Notes: generated by a model not told the origin, from the letters alone. A stretch of DNA of 64,000 nt from Fluctibacter corallii (GCF_025751585.1 NZ_JAOWKX010000008.1:181984-245983), one strand, 5' to 3'. Positions 8,613 to 16,494 are shown, counted from the first letter of the stretch. Program-made: numbers and translations.

Positions 8613-8643
8613 GGATCTCTTATCGTTTTTAATTTTGAGATCC
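8613..8643 (-). promoter_or_regulatory. Leader hairpin between TPP riboswitch and receptor start
   Basis: GGATCTC (minus strand, 8643-8637) pairs with GAGATCC (8619-8613), only 6 bases before the start codon. It spans the expected ribosome-binding region, so it could be the expression platform that blocks initiation when TPP is bound. No T-run follows, so attenuation by termination is less likely. Confidence 0.45.
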
Positions 8644-8682
8644 GGTAGTTGCGTGAAGATAAGGTAATAAGCTATACGCGAG

Positions 8683-8777
8683 CACCTATCCCTACGCCGG
8701 TTCTAACCGGATCAGGTTCTTAGGGTTTCTGACTGCACAATCGTGCACAGATCTCAGCCTGTCGGCACCCCTTGGTG
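8683..8777 (-). promoter_or_regulatory. TPP riboswitch (THI element)
   Basis: The minus strand carries the conserved core in order: GGGGTGCC, GGCTGAGA, ACCC, GAACCTGATCCGGTTAGAAC and CGGCGTAGGGA. The closing stem P1 can form between CACC (8777-8774) and GGTG (8686-8683). The optional P3 arm is present as CTGTGCACGATTGTGCAG. It precedes a TonB receptor operon for thiamine uptake, so TPP should repress uptake genes when the cofactor is plentiful. Confidence 0.97.
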
Positions 8778-9138
8778 AATAGTGTATTCAAGCGCGATGG
8801 TATTGATTGAAGTTTACCCACTTGAAACTGGCATTGGCTATACGCAAATGCCAAGCGAAGTTTACCAGCGTTGAGCATGGGTTACCAGACTCGCACAACG
8901 TGTAAATGTAGCCACCTCTTGAGCGAATTACAGCTAAATAGTAGCGATTTGAAAATACGCGCTGGCAAACTCGGAATTTGTAAACCAAATATAACGTTTT
9001 ATCGTTTAAATTCTTGTCAATGGGTTATCACTTCGCCTTCTTGCGCTTGCAGTCATGATTCGGGTGTATCAAGATAGTCATATCATTAGCGGTGGGCGCA
9101 GTTGCTGCGCGCCCAGTCAAAGAAAAGGCAGAGGTATC
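8778..9138. other. Divergent intergenic region with an inverted repeat
   Basis: Spacer between the riboswitch and the alcohol dehydrogenase gene. It has a perfect 7-bp inverted repeat TGGCATT...AATGCCA at 8829-8853 (11-base loop), a possible operator or stem-loop, and a repeated GAAGTTTACC (about 8809 and 8856). The dehydrogenase ribosome site (GCAGAGG) is at its right end. No ORF I would support. Confidence 0.4.
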
Positions 9139-10287
9139 ATGCAAAATTTTATCTATCATAACCCTACCAAAGTCGTGTTTGGTAAAGGCAGTATCGGCAA
9201 ACTCGCATCGCAGCTCCCCAAAGGTAAAGTCATGTTGCTGTACGGTGGTGGTAGCATTAAAAATAACGGCATATACGATCAAGTTACAGAGCAATTGAAA
9301 GGGCTTGATTGGTGTGAGTTTTCAGGTATTGAACCAAACCCCGAGTTTTCTACGCTTATGCAAGCAGTAGAAAAAATCAAAACCGAAAACGTAGACTATT
9401 TACTGCCTGTAGGCGGTGGTTCAGTTATAGATGGCACCAAGTTTATTGCCGCGGCTGCTCACTTTAACGGTGATCCCTGGGATATTCTAGCGGGAGGCGC
9501 TGCCGTCGAGTCAGCGTTGCCAATCGGATGTATCTTAACGCTTCCAGCAACAGGCACGGAAACCAATGCCGCCGCCGTGGTGAACCGAAAAGAGCTCGGT
9601 AAAAAGTTATCGTTTATATCTGATCATGTTCGCCCACAGTTTGCGGTACTCGATCCTGAAGTAACATATTCACTGCCTGAACGACAACTTGCCAACGGTA
9701 TTGTTGATGCGTATGTGCATGTAATGGAGCAGTACCTTACTTACCCTGTCAATGCCACGGTGCAAGACCGATTTGCCGAAGGGCTATTGCAAAACCTGAT
9801 AGATTTAGGCCCAAAAGTACTTCAAAGCAGCGACTACGATGTGCGCGCAAATTTGATGTGGAACGCCACACAAGCATTGAGTGGCTTAATTGGTGTGGGC
9901 GTACCTCAAGACTGGTCAACCCATATGATTGGCCATGAGCTAACGGCTCTGCATAACCTTGATCATGCGGTAACGTTGGCGATCGTGTTGCCTCGCTTGA
10001 TGCATCATCAAAAAGAGCAAAAGCGCCAAAAACTGCTCCAGTATGCAGAACGTGTGTGGAACTTAAGTACCTATGATGAAGATTCTGCGATTGAATTGGC
10101 CATTGAAAAAACTGAACTTTTCTTCCAACAAATGGGCGTTAAAACGCGATTGAAAGAACATGGTATTGACGACGATGTCGCAGACAATGTCGCCAAAAAC
10201 TTAACGAATAATGGTTACCTTGCCTTGGGTGAACGTCAGGATATTACGCCTGAGCATGCCCGTGAAATCGTCATGGCCAGTATGTAG
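9139..10287 (+). CDS. yqhD: Iron-containing alcohol dehydrogenase, YqhD-like
   Basis: 382 residues from ATG 9139, which has GAGG four to seven bases upstream; the longer open frame from 9055 adds an unconserved tail. YqhD enzymes are NADPH-dependent aldehyde reductases of family III. Visible motifs: the N-terminal FIYHNPTKVVFGKGSIGKL, dinucleotide-binding YGGGSIKNNG, VGGGSVIDGTKFIAAA, and the metal-binding residues in NGIVDAYVHVMEQY and WSTHMIGHELTALHNLDHA. Its role is probably removal of reactive aldehydes. It stands alone, divergent from the thiamine operon, with a short GC-rich terminator behind it. Confidence 0.9.
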   Translation: MQNFIYHNPTKVVFGKGSIGKLASQLPKGKVMLLYGGGSIKNNGIYDQVTEQLKGLDWCEFSGIEPNPEFSTLMQAVEKIKTENVDYLLPVGGGSVIDGTKFIAAAAHFNGDPWDILAGGAAVESALPIGCILTLPATGTETNAAAVVNRKELGKKLSFISDHVRPQFAVLDPEVTYSLPERQLANGIVDAYVHVMEQYLTYPVNATVQDRFAEGLLQNLIDLGPKVLQSSDYDVRANLMWNATQALSGLIGVGVPQDWSTHMIGHELTALHNLDHAVTLAIVLPRLMHHQKEQKRQKLLQYAERVWNLSTYDEDSAIELAIEKTELFFQQMGVKTRLKEHGIDDDVADNVAKNLTNNGYLALGERQDITPEHAREIVMASM

Positions 10288-10317
10288 CACGGTTTTCTTC
10301 ACAATTTAGATTTCGAC

Positions 10318-10338
10318 GCGCCCGTAGTGGCGCTTCTT
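10318..10338 (+). terminator. Probable terminator of the alcohol dehydrogenase gene
   Basis: GCGCC/GGCGC stem (10318-10322, 10329-10333), 6-base loop, then TTCTTTCT. The stem is short and the T-run impure. The rest of the spacer to 10617 shows nothing else I can name. Confidence 0.5.
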
Positions 10339-10617
10339 TCTGGCCAGCCCTTTAGGTATATCGTTGCATCGGTTGACTATAGGGCACGCCCCTCACTTTA
10401 TCTTTAACAAAGCCTGTATCATTCGATGGCTTAAGACTCTCCTCTTCCACTCAATTAACGATTACTTACACTTTTCAACTGTACTAGGCACAATAAGACA
10501 TTGTTTTTATTTATAAAAAAGAAGATAGTAACAACATAAAAAGAAGGTACTTATACCTCTTCTTCAAAACTAAAAAGGGAAGTTGTTCCCTTTCAGGGAA
10601 ATAGAAAGGCAGTCATC

Positions 10618-11421
10618 ATGAATCAATATAAAATATTACTCCTAATAAGCACGTTGCTTTTTACCTCTACAATGCAAGCAAAAGACATAAAAATACCGAT
10701 TGAAGGCTATCAACTGCATGCTACTAAGCAAGGGCAAGGCTCAAATATTGTGGTGTTTGAGTCTGGTTTTGGAAGTGATGCATCGGTGTGGGATACTATA
10801 GTTGCTCAGCTTCCTAGCACGTATACAAGTATTACCTACTCTAGAGCAGGCATTGGTAAGTCAGAAAGTGACGGTAACCCTAAATCAATAAAAGAGCATG
10901 TAAAAGGGCTAAAAACGGTGCTTGATCACTTAAATATTTCTAACAAAGTGACATTAGTTGGCCACTCCTATGGTGGTATCATTGTCACCGAATTTTTAAA
11001 GTCAGCCCCTGAACGGGTATCGGGTTTGGTATTGGTAGACCCAGCGACATTAGGCCAGCGTGTAGCATACAAAAAAGAGAACGAAACGCGAGTGCTTCAA
11101 GACGACAGTAAGTTATTAGGGTACATGCCACCACACATGGCGAGCCAGTACCAGAAGCTGATAGAACAGCTAGACATAACAAAAGATCACGAAAGCTATC
11201 CCGATGTACCTGTTTCTATAATCACGTCAACACATGTCGCCAAGCAGCCATTTACATTGGAAGAAACCAAAGAGGGTAAAGAAATATGGAAGCAATTACA
11301 TACAAACCTGTTTAATCATTTCAACAATGGCCTACATATAAAGACGAGCGAAGTTGGGCACAATATTCATAAGCAAAATCCTGAGCTTGTTATTGATGCT
11401 ATTCGCTTTGTGTCGAAATAG
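10618..11421 (+). CDS. Exported alpha/beta hydrolase
   Basis: 267 residues. A signal peptide (MNQYKILLLISTLLFTSTMQA) is followed by an alpha/beta-hydrolase fold: oxyanion-side strand IVVFESGFGSDASVWD, nucleophile elbow GHSYGG near residue 123, and a late His in SEVGHNIHKQ that can complete a catalytic triad. The substrate is not evident. It is a single gene with AT-rich upstream DNA and a strong bidirectional terminator at 11521. Likely an esterase or lipase-like enzyme in the periplasm. Confidence 0.82.
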   Translation: MNQYKILLLISTLLFTSTMQAKDIKIPIEGYQLHATKQGQGSNIVVFESGFGSDASVWDTIVAQLPSTYTSITYSRAGIGKSESDGNPKSIKEHVKGLKTVLDHLNISNKVTLVGHSYGGIIVTEFLKSAPERVSGLVLVDPATLGQRVAYKKENETRVLQDDSKLLGYMPPHMASQYQKLIEQLDITKDHESYPDVPVSIITSTHVAKQPFTLEETKEGKEIWKQLHTNLFNHFNNGLHIKTSEVGHNIHKQNPELVIDAIRFVSK

Positions 11422-11520
11422 CGACACAACCAGAGTCGTTAACACGCGTTCCCCTCACAATGATAGTTCGCTTTGAGACAGGCGGTTGTTACTCGAACTA
11501 CCAAGTGGGTACAATCATTG

Positions 11521-11546
11521 AAAAAGCGCCTAGAAAGGCGCTTTTT
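11521..11546. terminator. Bidirectional terminator between hydrolase and pomA
   Basis: AAAAAGCGCC-TAGAAA-GGCGCTTTTT is a perfect 10-bp inverted repeat with T-runs on both strands, serving the two convergent transcription units. Confidence 0.92.
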
Positions 11547-11566
11547 GGGTGTCTATATCCAGCAAT

Positions 11567-12349
11567 CTATTGAGCTAGAATTTGCTTAAGCTCCTCTGCC
11601 GATTTTCTACGGTGGGTTTCAACATACGTTTGCAAGAAATCGAAAGTGGCTTTGGGGTGTTCGCCTTTTGCAATTTTCACTGCCGCATCTTTTACCAAGG
11701 TTTGATATAACAGTATTTCATTGCTTCGACTATTCAATTTTTTTGCTAAAGGCGTAGTGATACAATTGGCAATAAAAGCGCCATAAAGGGTTGTGAGTAA
11801 CGCCACCGCCATACTCGCACCAATCGAGCTTGGATCTTCCATTTGTTGAAGCATTGCCACCAACCCGATCAAAGTCCCAATCATCCCCATTGCCGGCGCA
11901 AATTCTGAAAATGTCATTAACACTTTCACCGTTTGTTGGTTGCGCTCTCGCGTTAAATAAATTTCTTTATTTAGGTGTCCATGTACGCTTTCCTCGTCAT
12001 AGCCATCCACAAGCATTTCCATGGCTTTCCCCACAAACGCATCGTGATAATCTTCTTCTTCTAATGCAAGTAATCCGTTTTTTCTTGATTTATCAGCAAG
12101 CCTAACACAGGTATCAATAGTGTCTTCAATATTGGTATTCGCGCCTTTAAATGCCTCTATCGTGTTGGTAATCGCATCAAAAAATACCTTTGGTCGCACG
12201 CTCATCATCACCGCGCCCAACGTACCAATAAATACAATTGCGATAGAAGAGATATTAACGTAAGAAAAAAACGACTCACCACCACTAAAAATTCCGCCAA
12301 TAATGGCTACAAGTACCAGTAGTAGCCCCGTAATCGTCCCCTTGTCCAT
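11567..12349 (-). CDS. pomA: Flagellar motor stator protein PomA (MotA family)
   Basis: 260 residues with four membrane helices. N-terminal pair: GTITGLLLVLVAIIGGIFSGG and the helix at residues 30-50. C-terminal pair: FAPAMGMIGTLIGLVAML and ASMAVALLTTLYGAFIAN, both close to the MotA/PomA consensus. The cytoplasmic loop (residues 60-150) carries the charged residues that touch FliG. With PomB it forms the ion channel of the stator. The pattern fits the sodium-type PomA better than proton-type MotA, as usual in marine gammaproteobacteria; the ion cannot be proven from sequence. It starts 1 base after the pomB partner's coordinate boundary, in an operon transcribed pomA then pomB would be usual, and here pomB lies upstream. 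Confidence 0.9.
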   Translation of the reverse strand: MDKGTITGLLLVLVAIIGGIFSGGESFFSYVNISSIAIVFIGTLGAVMMSVRPKVFFDAITNTIEAFKGANTNIEDTIDTCVRLADKSRKNGLLALEEEDYHDAFVGKAMEMLVDGYDEESVHGHLNKEIYLTRERNQQTVKVLMTFSEFAPAMGMIGTLIGLVAMLQQMEDPSSIGASMAVALLTTLYGAFIANCITTPLAKKLNSRSNEILLYQTLVKDAAVKIAKGEHPKATFDFLQTYVETHRRKSAEELKQILAQ

Positions 12350-12350
12350 A

Positions 12351-13253
12351 TTATAATCCTTCTTCTAACAGTGAAATGTGTGTTTGCTCTGGCTTACCTT
12401 GCGTTATGGCAATTTCAACCCGACGATTCAATGCTCGCCCTGCCGATGATCGGTTGCTCGCTAACGGCTCTGACGAAGCCAAACCGTTTGCTTGAATAAA
12501 GGGCAAATCCGCATTGGCAGAGAGCGTGCGGGCAACTGCCACTGCCCGAGCAGAAGATAACGCCAAATTATCTTCAAATAATTCGTTATTCACAGGTATC
12601 GAGTCAGTGTGCCCAGACACGATGATTTTTCCGGGAATGGTCATTAGCACTTCAGCAATATCGCGTAATATTGGCTTAAACGCCGGTTGCAAAAAGCCAC
12701 TTCCAGATGCAAAGGTGCCTTGCTCTGAGATTCGAATAATCAATTGTTGTCCACGCTGATCAATAGAAAAGCGGCCTGCCTGTAAATGATCTGCTAATGC
12801 ATACTTCAAACGCGATGTGTGCTTGTCTATTTCAGTTTCTGTATTCTTGTTCGCAGCACTGCTGTCTGTTGTTGGTGTTTTTGTAGGAGTCGGAAAGTTG
12901 GGCGCGCTTTGCGCCAAATCGGGCCGCTGCTCTTGCGTTACTTGCATCACCTGTTCAAGCAACGTTGGCTCATTCACTGATGGGCTAAATTGATCGAAAA
13001 CGACACTTGTCCCTTTTGGAATATCTTCTTGTATAACATCGCGCTGTACACCAAACGCCATTTTCATTGAACCGGCAATTTGTTTAAATTTGATTACATC
13101 CAACTCTGAAAAAGACAAAAGTAGAACGAAAAAACACATCAGCAATGACATGAGATCGGCAAAGGTTGCCAACCAGCTTTGTTCACCTTCAGATTTTTCC
13201 GTTTCTGACAGTAGTTCTTCGCTTGAATATCCATCACGGGCACCCGCAGCCAT
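12351..13253 (-). CDS. pomB: Flagellar motor stator protein PomB/MotB
   Basis: 300 residues. One membrane helix near residues 27-46 (WLATFADLMSLLMCFFVLLL) contains the essential ion-binding Asp in FADLMSLL. A linker with Thr/Ser/Asn-rich sequence (about 115-145) leads to an OmpA-like peptidoglycan-binding domain with SGHTDSIPVNN and LALSSARAVAVARTL, which anchors the stator to the wall. It directly precedes pomA on the minus strand with one base between the genes, so the order is pomB then pomA, the reverse of the arrangement in Vibrio and E. coli. Both genes look intact. Confidence 0.9.
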   Translation of the reverse strand: MAAGARDGYSSEELLSETEKSEGEQSWLATFADLMSLLMCFFVLLLSFSELDVIKFKQIAGSMKMAFGVQRDVIQEDIPKGTSVVFDQFSPSVNEPTLLEQVMQVTQEQRPDLAQSAPNFPTPTKTPTTDSSAANKNTETEIDKHTSRLKYALADHLQAGRFSIDQRGQQLIIRISEQGTFASGSGFLQPAFKPILRDIAEVLMTIPGKIIVSGHTDSIPVNNELFEDNLALSSARAVAVARTLSANADLPFIQANGLASSEPLASNRSSAGRALNRRVEIAITQGKPEQTHISLLEEGL

Positions 13254-13464
13254 ACGCCAACTCCCTGCTCTCTCGTATAATTCAGTAAACGTAATTTTTC
13301 ACGCAAGTAGGGCTAATGTATTGGAAATCAGAGGGTTAATACACGGGTAGTAGGTATTGAAGAATGAGTAAGCGCATACATATTCATACGAATTGCCCGC
13401 CGCTCTAACTCAGTAATTCCATAAAGATGTCGAGTAGTGCGCTTAATATTTAAGGTGCTGAAGT
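13254..13464. other. Upstream region of pomB
   Basis: Holds the pomB promoter on the minus strand. No ORF or clear promoter box identified. It runs into the first copy of the 110-bp repeat. Confidence 0.4.
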
Positions 13465-13573
13465 GTATCTGTAAGCGAGAAATAATGCTGAAGCTTTGAG
13501 GTCGCTCATTACTGCCGCTACACGCAACAAAACGAGAAAGTTAACTCAATAACCAGATGTCGCTTCGCATTAG
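13465..13573. repeat. 110-bp dispersed repeat, copy 1
   Basis: Begins GTATCTGTAAGCGAG and ends CTTCGCATTAG. Near-identical copies lie at 15055, 17811 and 17922. It has no meaningful ORF. The remaining spacer from 13574 to the next gene shows no other named feature. Confidence 0.92.
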
Positions 13574-13782
13574 TCGCAATGGCTTATATCTAATATCACA
13601 CAGTTATTCGAAAGTTTCGACTTGACCCGATAGACTGCAAAAGACAAGGAGCGGACTGTCAGTGTTATTTTAGATTAATATTCAATAGAGTAAGAGAACT
13701 AACTGTATAGCGATGTTTTTCCCAAAAGTAACAACTTTCATGTCATTATGATTCAGAACATTTTTTAAGGATGAAGATAAAT

Positions 13783-14928
13783 ATGAAACATCTAAAACCA
13801 ATTTGGATCTTGGTTACGTTTTTACTGAGCACATCGGTTATAGCAAAGGGTACACAAGAGCAACTATCGCTTAATCATCCTAAATTTGATGAACCGCTTT
13901 CTTTCGATATCAATCTACCTGCGGGTTATCATGGCGAAACTGATAAGTCTTACATTGTATTGTTTGATTTACATCACTATGCGCACACCTATCTAAGTGG
14001 TATGCATGATTGGATGAGTCACAATGGTGAGTGGCCTTGGCTTAAAACCATAATAGTCACACCCAGCGGTGGAAATCCTGTAGGTAAATTGTTTGATGTA
14101 ACTGGTAAAAGTACACCTATGCTGGATTTTTTTGAGTCCAGCCTTTTTCCAGCCATTGACGCTAAATATAGAACTAAATCTTTCCGTATCATCAGTGGTT
14201 TTCGTCGTAATGGCAGTATCGCATTATCATCGCTTCTTAATAAACCAAAGCTTTTTAATGCCTACTTTGTGGTAAGTCCAGAGCTTGATAATGATTACGC
14301 AGGGATAATGTCAAACGCGAAGAAAAAGTTAGAAAACCTAGATGAAAAACCTCGCTTTTTACTGATTACAACAGGGGAATCGGTCAAAGAAGATCACCAA
14401 CTTGACTCATATACGGAATTCTTAGAAATAATCAAAAAACATACTCCCAAATCTTTAGATCTTAATGAGCGAACACTAGAGCAGCATTACCACATGTCAA
14501 TGCCGCTTATTGCCACTGCGATGGGAATTGAGCTGTTATTTGATGATATCCACAATGGTTTGGCCCCAGATTCAGAAATAGCCAAAAGTGGTTTCGATGC
14601 CATAGTCAAACACTATCAGTGGTTGAGCAGCGAAAAGTATGGTTTTGAGGTGTCACCTTTTTTCTCACTCAGAAATCGAGGAAATCTTTTATTGGAAAGT
14701 TCACCACAACAGGCAATTACTCTATTTGAAAAAATGAGGGATTTATATGCAGATGATGCTTATGCTATCTACTATCTTGCAAATGCCCATGCCACAGTAG
14801 GTGACTTTGAAAAAGCGATTATTTTGCAAAAGCAAGCAGTTCAAATGTCGGAAAGCATGCTTACATGGCATCAAAAACGCCACAAGAAATATTTACAATC
14901 ATTTCAAGAGCAAGCAAAGCTCCGATAG
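13783..14928 (+). CDS. Secreted esterase-like alpha/beta-hydrolase-fold protein lacking the usual nucleophile
   Basis: 381 residues from ATG 13783; ATG 13771 would leave AAGG touching the start codon, and the later ATG gives a standard signal peptide (MKHLKPIWILVTFLLSTSVIA). The core resembles the putative esterase (IroE/Fes-like) family: YIVLFDLHHYAHTYLSGM, an IIVTPSGGNPVG strand, DFFESSLFPAIDAKYRTK, and the elbow strand RIISGFRRNGSIALSSLL. The family elbow is G-x-S-x-G; here it reads GFRRNG, so the serine is replaced by Arg. The C-terminal third (290-360) has TPR-like helices (YAIYYLANAHATVGDFEKAI). It may be a pseudoenzyme or binding protein. It stands alone between two 110-bp repeats. Confidence 0.75.
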   Translation: MKHLKPIWILVTFLLSTSVIAKGTQEQLSLNHPKFDEPLSFDINLPAGYHGETDKSYIVLFDLHHYAHTYLSGMHDWMSHNGEWPWLKTIIVTPSGGNPVGKLFDVTGKSTPMLDFFESSLFPAIDAKYRTKSFRIISGFRRNGSIALSSLLNKPKLFNAYFVVSPELDNDYAGIMSNAKKKLENLDEKPRFLLITTGESVKEDHQLDSYTEFLEIIKKHTPKSLDLNERTLEQHYHMSMPLIATAMGIELLFDDIHNGLAPDSEIAKSGFDAIVKHYQWLSSEKYGFEVSPFFSLRNRGNLLLESSPQQAITLFEKMRDLYADDAYAIYYLANAHATVGDFEKAIILQKQAVQMSESMLTWHQKRHKKYLQSFQEQAKLR

Positions 14929-15054
14929 GCATGCAAAACTCAACAACAAGACTGCGAAGGTCCGAAACACGTACACAGAAAACTGTCAGATTAAGTCGAG
15001 ACTAATTCAGATTACTTCAAAATTGCTTGGTAATCACACTATTCCACTTTAGTT
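14929..15054. other. Spacer after the esterase-like gene
   Basis: Short region before repeat copy 2; no terminator hairpin or ORF that I can support. Confidence 0.35.
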
Positions 15055-15163
15055 GTATCTGTAAGCGAGAAATAATGCTGAAGCTTTGAGGTCGCTCAAT
15101 ACTGCCGCTACACGCAACAAAACGAGAAAGTTAACTCAATAACCAGATGTCACTTCGCATTAG
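15055..15163. repeat. 110-bp dispersed repeat, copy 2
   Basis: Same orientation as copy 1. Differs at a few bases, for example CTCAATACTG for CTCATTACTG and GTCACTTCGC for GTCGCTTCGC. The stretch from 15164 to 15302 has no recognised feature. Confidence 0.92.
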
Positions 15164-15302
15164 CTGTACTAGCTCATACTCGATCTGACAGTTTCAAAAA
15201 CAGAACACGACCAAAACTGACAGTCTCTTGTGTACGTTGAGCCGACACTGACGAACTAGTTGCGAGCGACACAAAAGAGATGATTTCTGTTCAAAAGCGG
15301 AC

Positions 15303-15401
15303 GCTCAACGCCCTGAGAAGGGGCATTTACCGCAGGCTAAAATACGGAAGTAAGTGACGGGAGGCTGCGCGTAGTTGTTCCGCTTACTTGGCTTGTTAGC
15401 T
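15303..15401 (-). repeat. attC-like recombination site after the yefM-yoeB cassette
   Basis: On the minus strand it begins AGCTAAC (15401-15395) and ends GTTGAGC (15309-15303), matching the R-box consensus RYYYAAC...GTTRRRY well at its 3' end. The 99-bp interval has partial self-complementarity, as attC sites do. It starts 8 bases after the yoeB stop codon. The leading end of this cassette (TTAGCT at 16013-16008) is the exact complement of AGCTAA here. Confidence 0.8.
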
Positions 15402-15409
15402 GCCATCTA

Positions 15410-15673
15410 CTAGTAATGATAGCGACACGAGATAATCGTAACCGCTGTATCATCCACTACATATACCAAACGATTGGTATTATCTATTCTGCGAGACCAA
15501 AAACCTGAAAGGTTTTCTTTAAGAGGTTCTGGTTTTCCAATCCCCGCGAATGGAGAGCGCTTAACATCAGAAATTAGCTTGTTGATATGTTTCAAAGTTT
15601 TTTTGTCCTGAGTCTGCCAATATACGTAACTAGTTCAAGCTTCATCAGTCCATGATGATAACCTGTCACTCAT
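15410..15673 (-). pseudogene. yoeB: YoeB toxin with nonsense mutation
   Basis: YoeB is a ribosome-dependent mRNA endonuclease. The reading frame from ATG 15673 encodes MSDRLSSWTDEA, then TGA, then TSYVYWQTQDKKTLKHINKL and on to the family C-terminus. In YoeB the residue at that stop is Trp (E. coli ESWDDYLYW), so a TGG-to-TGA change explains it. The rest is well preserved: FAGIGKPEPLKENLSGFWSRRI, RLVYVV and the terminal CRYHY with catalytic His-Tyr. The ATG overlaps the yefM stop by 8 bases, the standard arrangement. Reinitiation downstream at Met30 would lack the N-terminal helix. Readthrough or a sequencing error are the alternatives to loss of function. Confidence 0.88.
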
Positions 15674-15920
15674 CAATAAGTTCTCGCTGGGTCGTTTTAC
15701 TCGCTTTAAACTGTGCAATTGAACGATTTACGTGTTCAGCGTTCGCTGGAGAACGAAGCAAATGAACAGTTTCCATAAGGCTGTTGTAGTAATCCAATGA
15801 CATTACAACAGCATCTTCAGAGTCACGACGAGTGATTATAGTAGTGTCGGCATCGTTAATCACATTATCCAAAACGGCTTTTAGCCCATTTCGAGCTTCG
15901 GTAAAAGAGACTATTTTCAC
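15666..15920 (-). CDS. yefM: YefM antitoxin (Phd/YefM family)
   Basis: 84 residues from GTG 15920. Alignment with E. coli YefM (MRTISYSEAR) supports this start, giving MKIVSFTEARNGLKAVLDNV; ATG 15932 would put four extra residues in front. Further family features are ITRRDSEDAVVMSLDYYNSL and LLRSPANAEHVNRSI, the C-terminal part that wraps YoeB. YefM represses its own operon by binding TGTACA motifs; two such motifs lie just upstream. It is apparently intact although its toxin partner has a stop codon. Its operon is a typical integron cassette cargo with its own promoter. Confidence 0.92.
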   Translation of the reverse strand: MKIVSFTEARNGLKAVLDNVINDADTTIITRRDSEDAVVMSLDYYNSLMETVHLLRSPANAEHVNRSIAQFKASKTTQRELIDE

Positions 15921-15933
15921 TTTGCATCGCACT

Positions 15934-15980
15934 TGTACAGTATATGTGACAAGTTTGGCTTGAAATTAAGTACATGTACA
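15934..15980 (-). promoter_or_regulatory. Candidate YefM operator with two TGTACA motifs
   Basis: TGTACA at 15934-15939 and 15975-15980 (the latter in GTACATGTAC). YefM-YoeB of E. coli is known to bind sites with a TGTACA core upstream of its own operon. A TATACT at 15944-15939 on the minus strand could be the -10 box. Confidence 0.65.
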
Positions 15981-16007
15981 GGATGTTGTGCATTACTTTG
16001 CCGTGGC

Positions 16008-16118
16008 AGCTAATACTAAGCTAAGAGGCAAAAACGCAATGCGAAAATAGCGAAGCCGCATTGTGTTTTTGTCCCAGTGACCCGCGCAGTGGGTTGCGAA
16101 TTAAGCGTTTTGTTATGT
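16008..16118 (-). repeat. attC-like site after the 96-residue membrane protein cassette
   Basis: On the minus strand ACATAAC (16118-16112) opens the site and ATTAGCT (16014-16008) closes it; the latter deviates from GTTRRRY at its first base. The 111-bp interval is strongly self-complementary: GCAACCCACTGCGCGGGTCACTGGG and a long AAAAACACAATGCGGC...CGCATTGCGTTTTT stem, the extended hairpin typical of attC. It begins 3 bases after the gene end. Confidence 0.8.
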
Positions 16119-16121
16119 GAA

Positions 16122-16412
16122 CTACCTTCCATGAAAAACGGACCAAAAAATCGACCTAGCTTGACGATATTTATGCCAGCTCTTAGGTTTGATTTTACAA
16201 AGAGTAAAGCCAACGCCAATCAAAATGATGGGCATAAACAAAAACGTGCCTTTAGCTTCCCTGTCATTTCGTTCAATACCATTTACGATGACTGTGGCCT
16301 CTGGGTCAAAAAGTAACTCCGCCGCTGCATAGCCAAATATCAGTCCAGCACCGATAAAGCATAAACCTACTAGACGAGTTAAAATTAAAAAGGTTGAAAA
16401 TGGGAGTTGCAC
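16122..16412 (-). CDS. Cassette gene: small two-helix membrane protein
   Basis: 96 residues from GTG 16412 with AGGA eight bases upstream. Two hydrophobic helices (LILTRLVGLCFIGAGLIFGYAAAE in the N-terminal third, and TFLFMPIILIGVGFTLC) are separated by a charged loop (IERNDREAK); a basic C-terminus follows. No family recognised. It occupies a complete cassette: 22 bases after the upstream recombination boundary and 3 bases before its own attC-like site. Small membrane proteins of unknown role are common cassette cargo. Confidence 0.7.
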   Translation of the reverse strand: MQLPFSTFLILTRLVGLCFIGAGLIFGYAAAELLFDPEATVIVNGIERNDREAKGTFLFMPIILIGVGFTLCKIKPKSWHKYRQARSIFWSVFHGR

Positions 16413-16428
16413 TCAATTTTTCCTGTTC

Positions 16429-16494
16429 ATATAACGTCCCAATAACCGGCGCGCGTCCGGCACCGTAGGCGCATAGTTGATTGGTTTGTTAAGG
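16429..16494 (-). repeat. attC-like site after the 265-residue cassette gene
   Basis: On the minus strand CCTTAAC (16494-16488) opens the 66-bp site and GTTATAT (16435-16429) closes it. Inner arms AACCAATCAAC and GGTTATTGGG are complementary around a GC-rich centre (TGCCGGACGCGCGCCGG). The gene stop codon TAA lies within the first box. The opening heptamer is the exact complement of the cassette's leading GTTAAGG at 17301-17295. Confidence 0.85.

Noticed and set aside
10339..10617. Small RNA or ORF before the exported hydrolase
   Set aside because: No frame with ribosome site and no stable hairpin plus T-run was found.
15410..15595. 61-codon frame as an independent gene
   Set aside because: It is the distal part of yoeB after the nonsense codon; the upstream codons and the overlap with yefM match YoeB.
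16077..16316. 79-codon plus-strand frame in the cassette region
   Set aside because: Antisense to the membrane cassette gene and runs through the attC-like site; no conserved motif.
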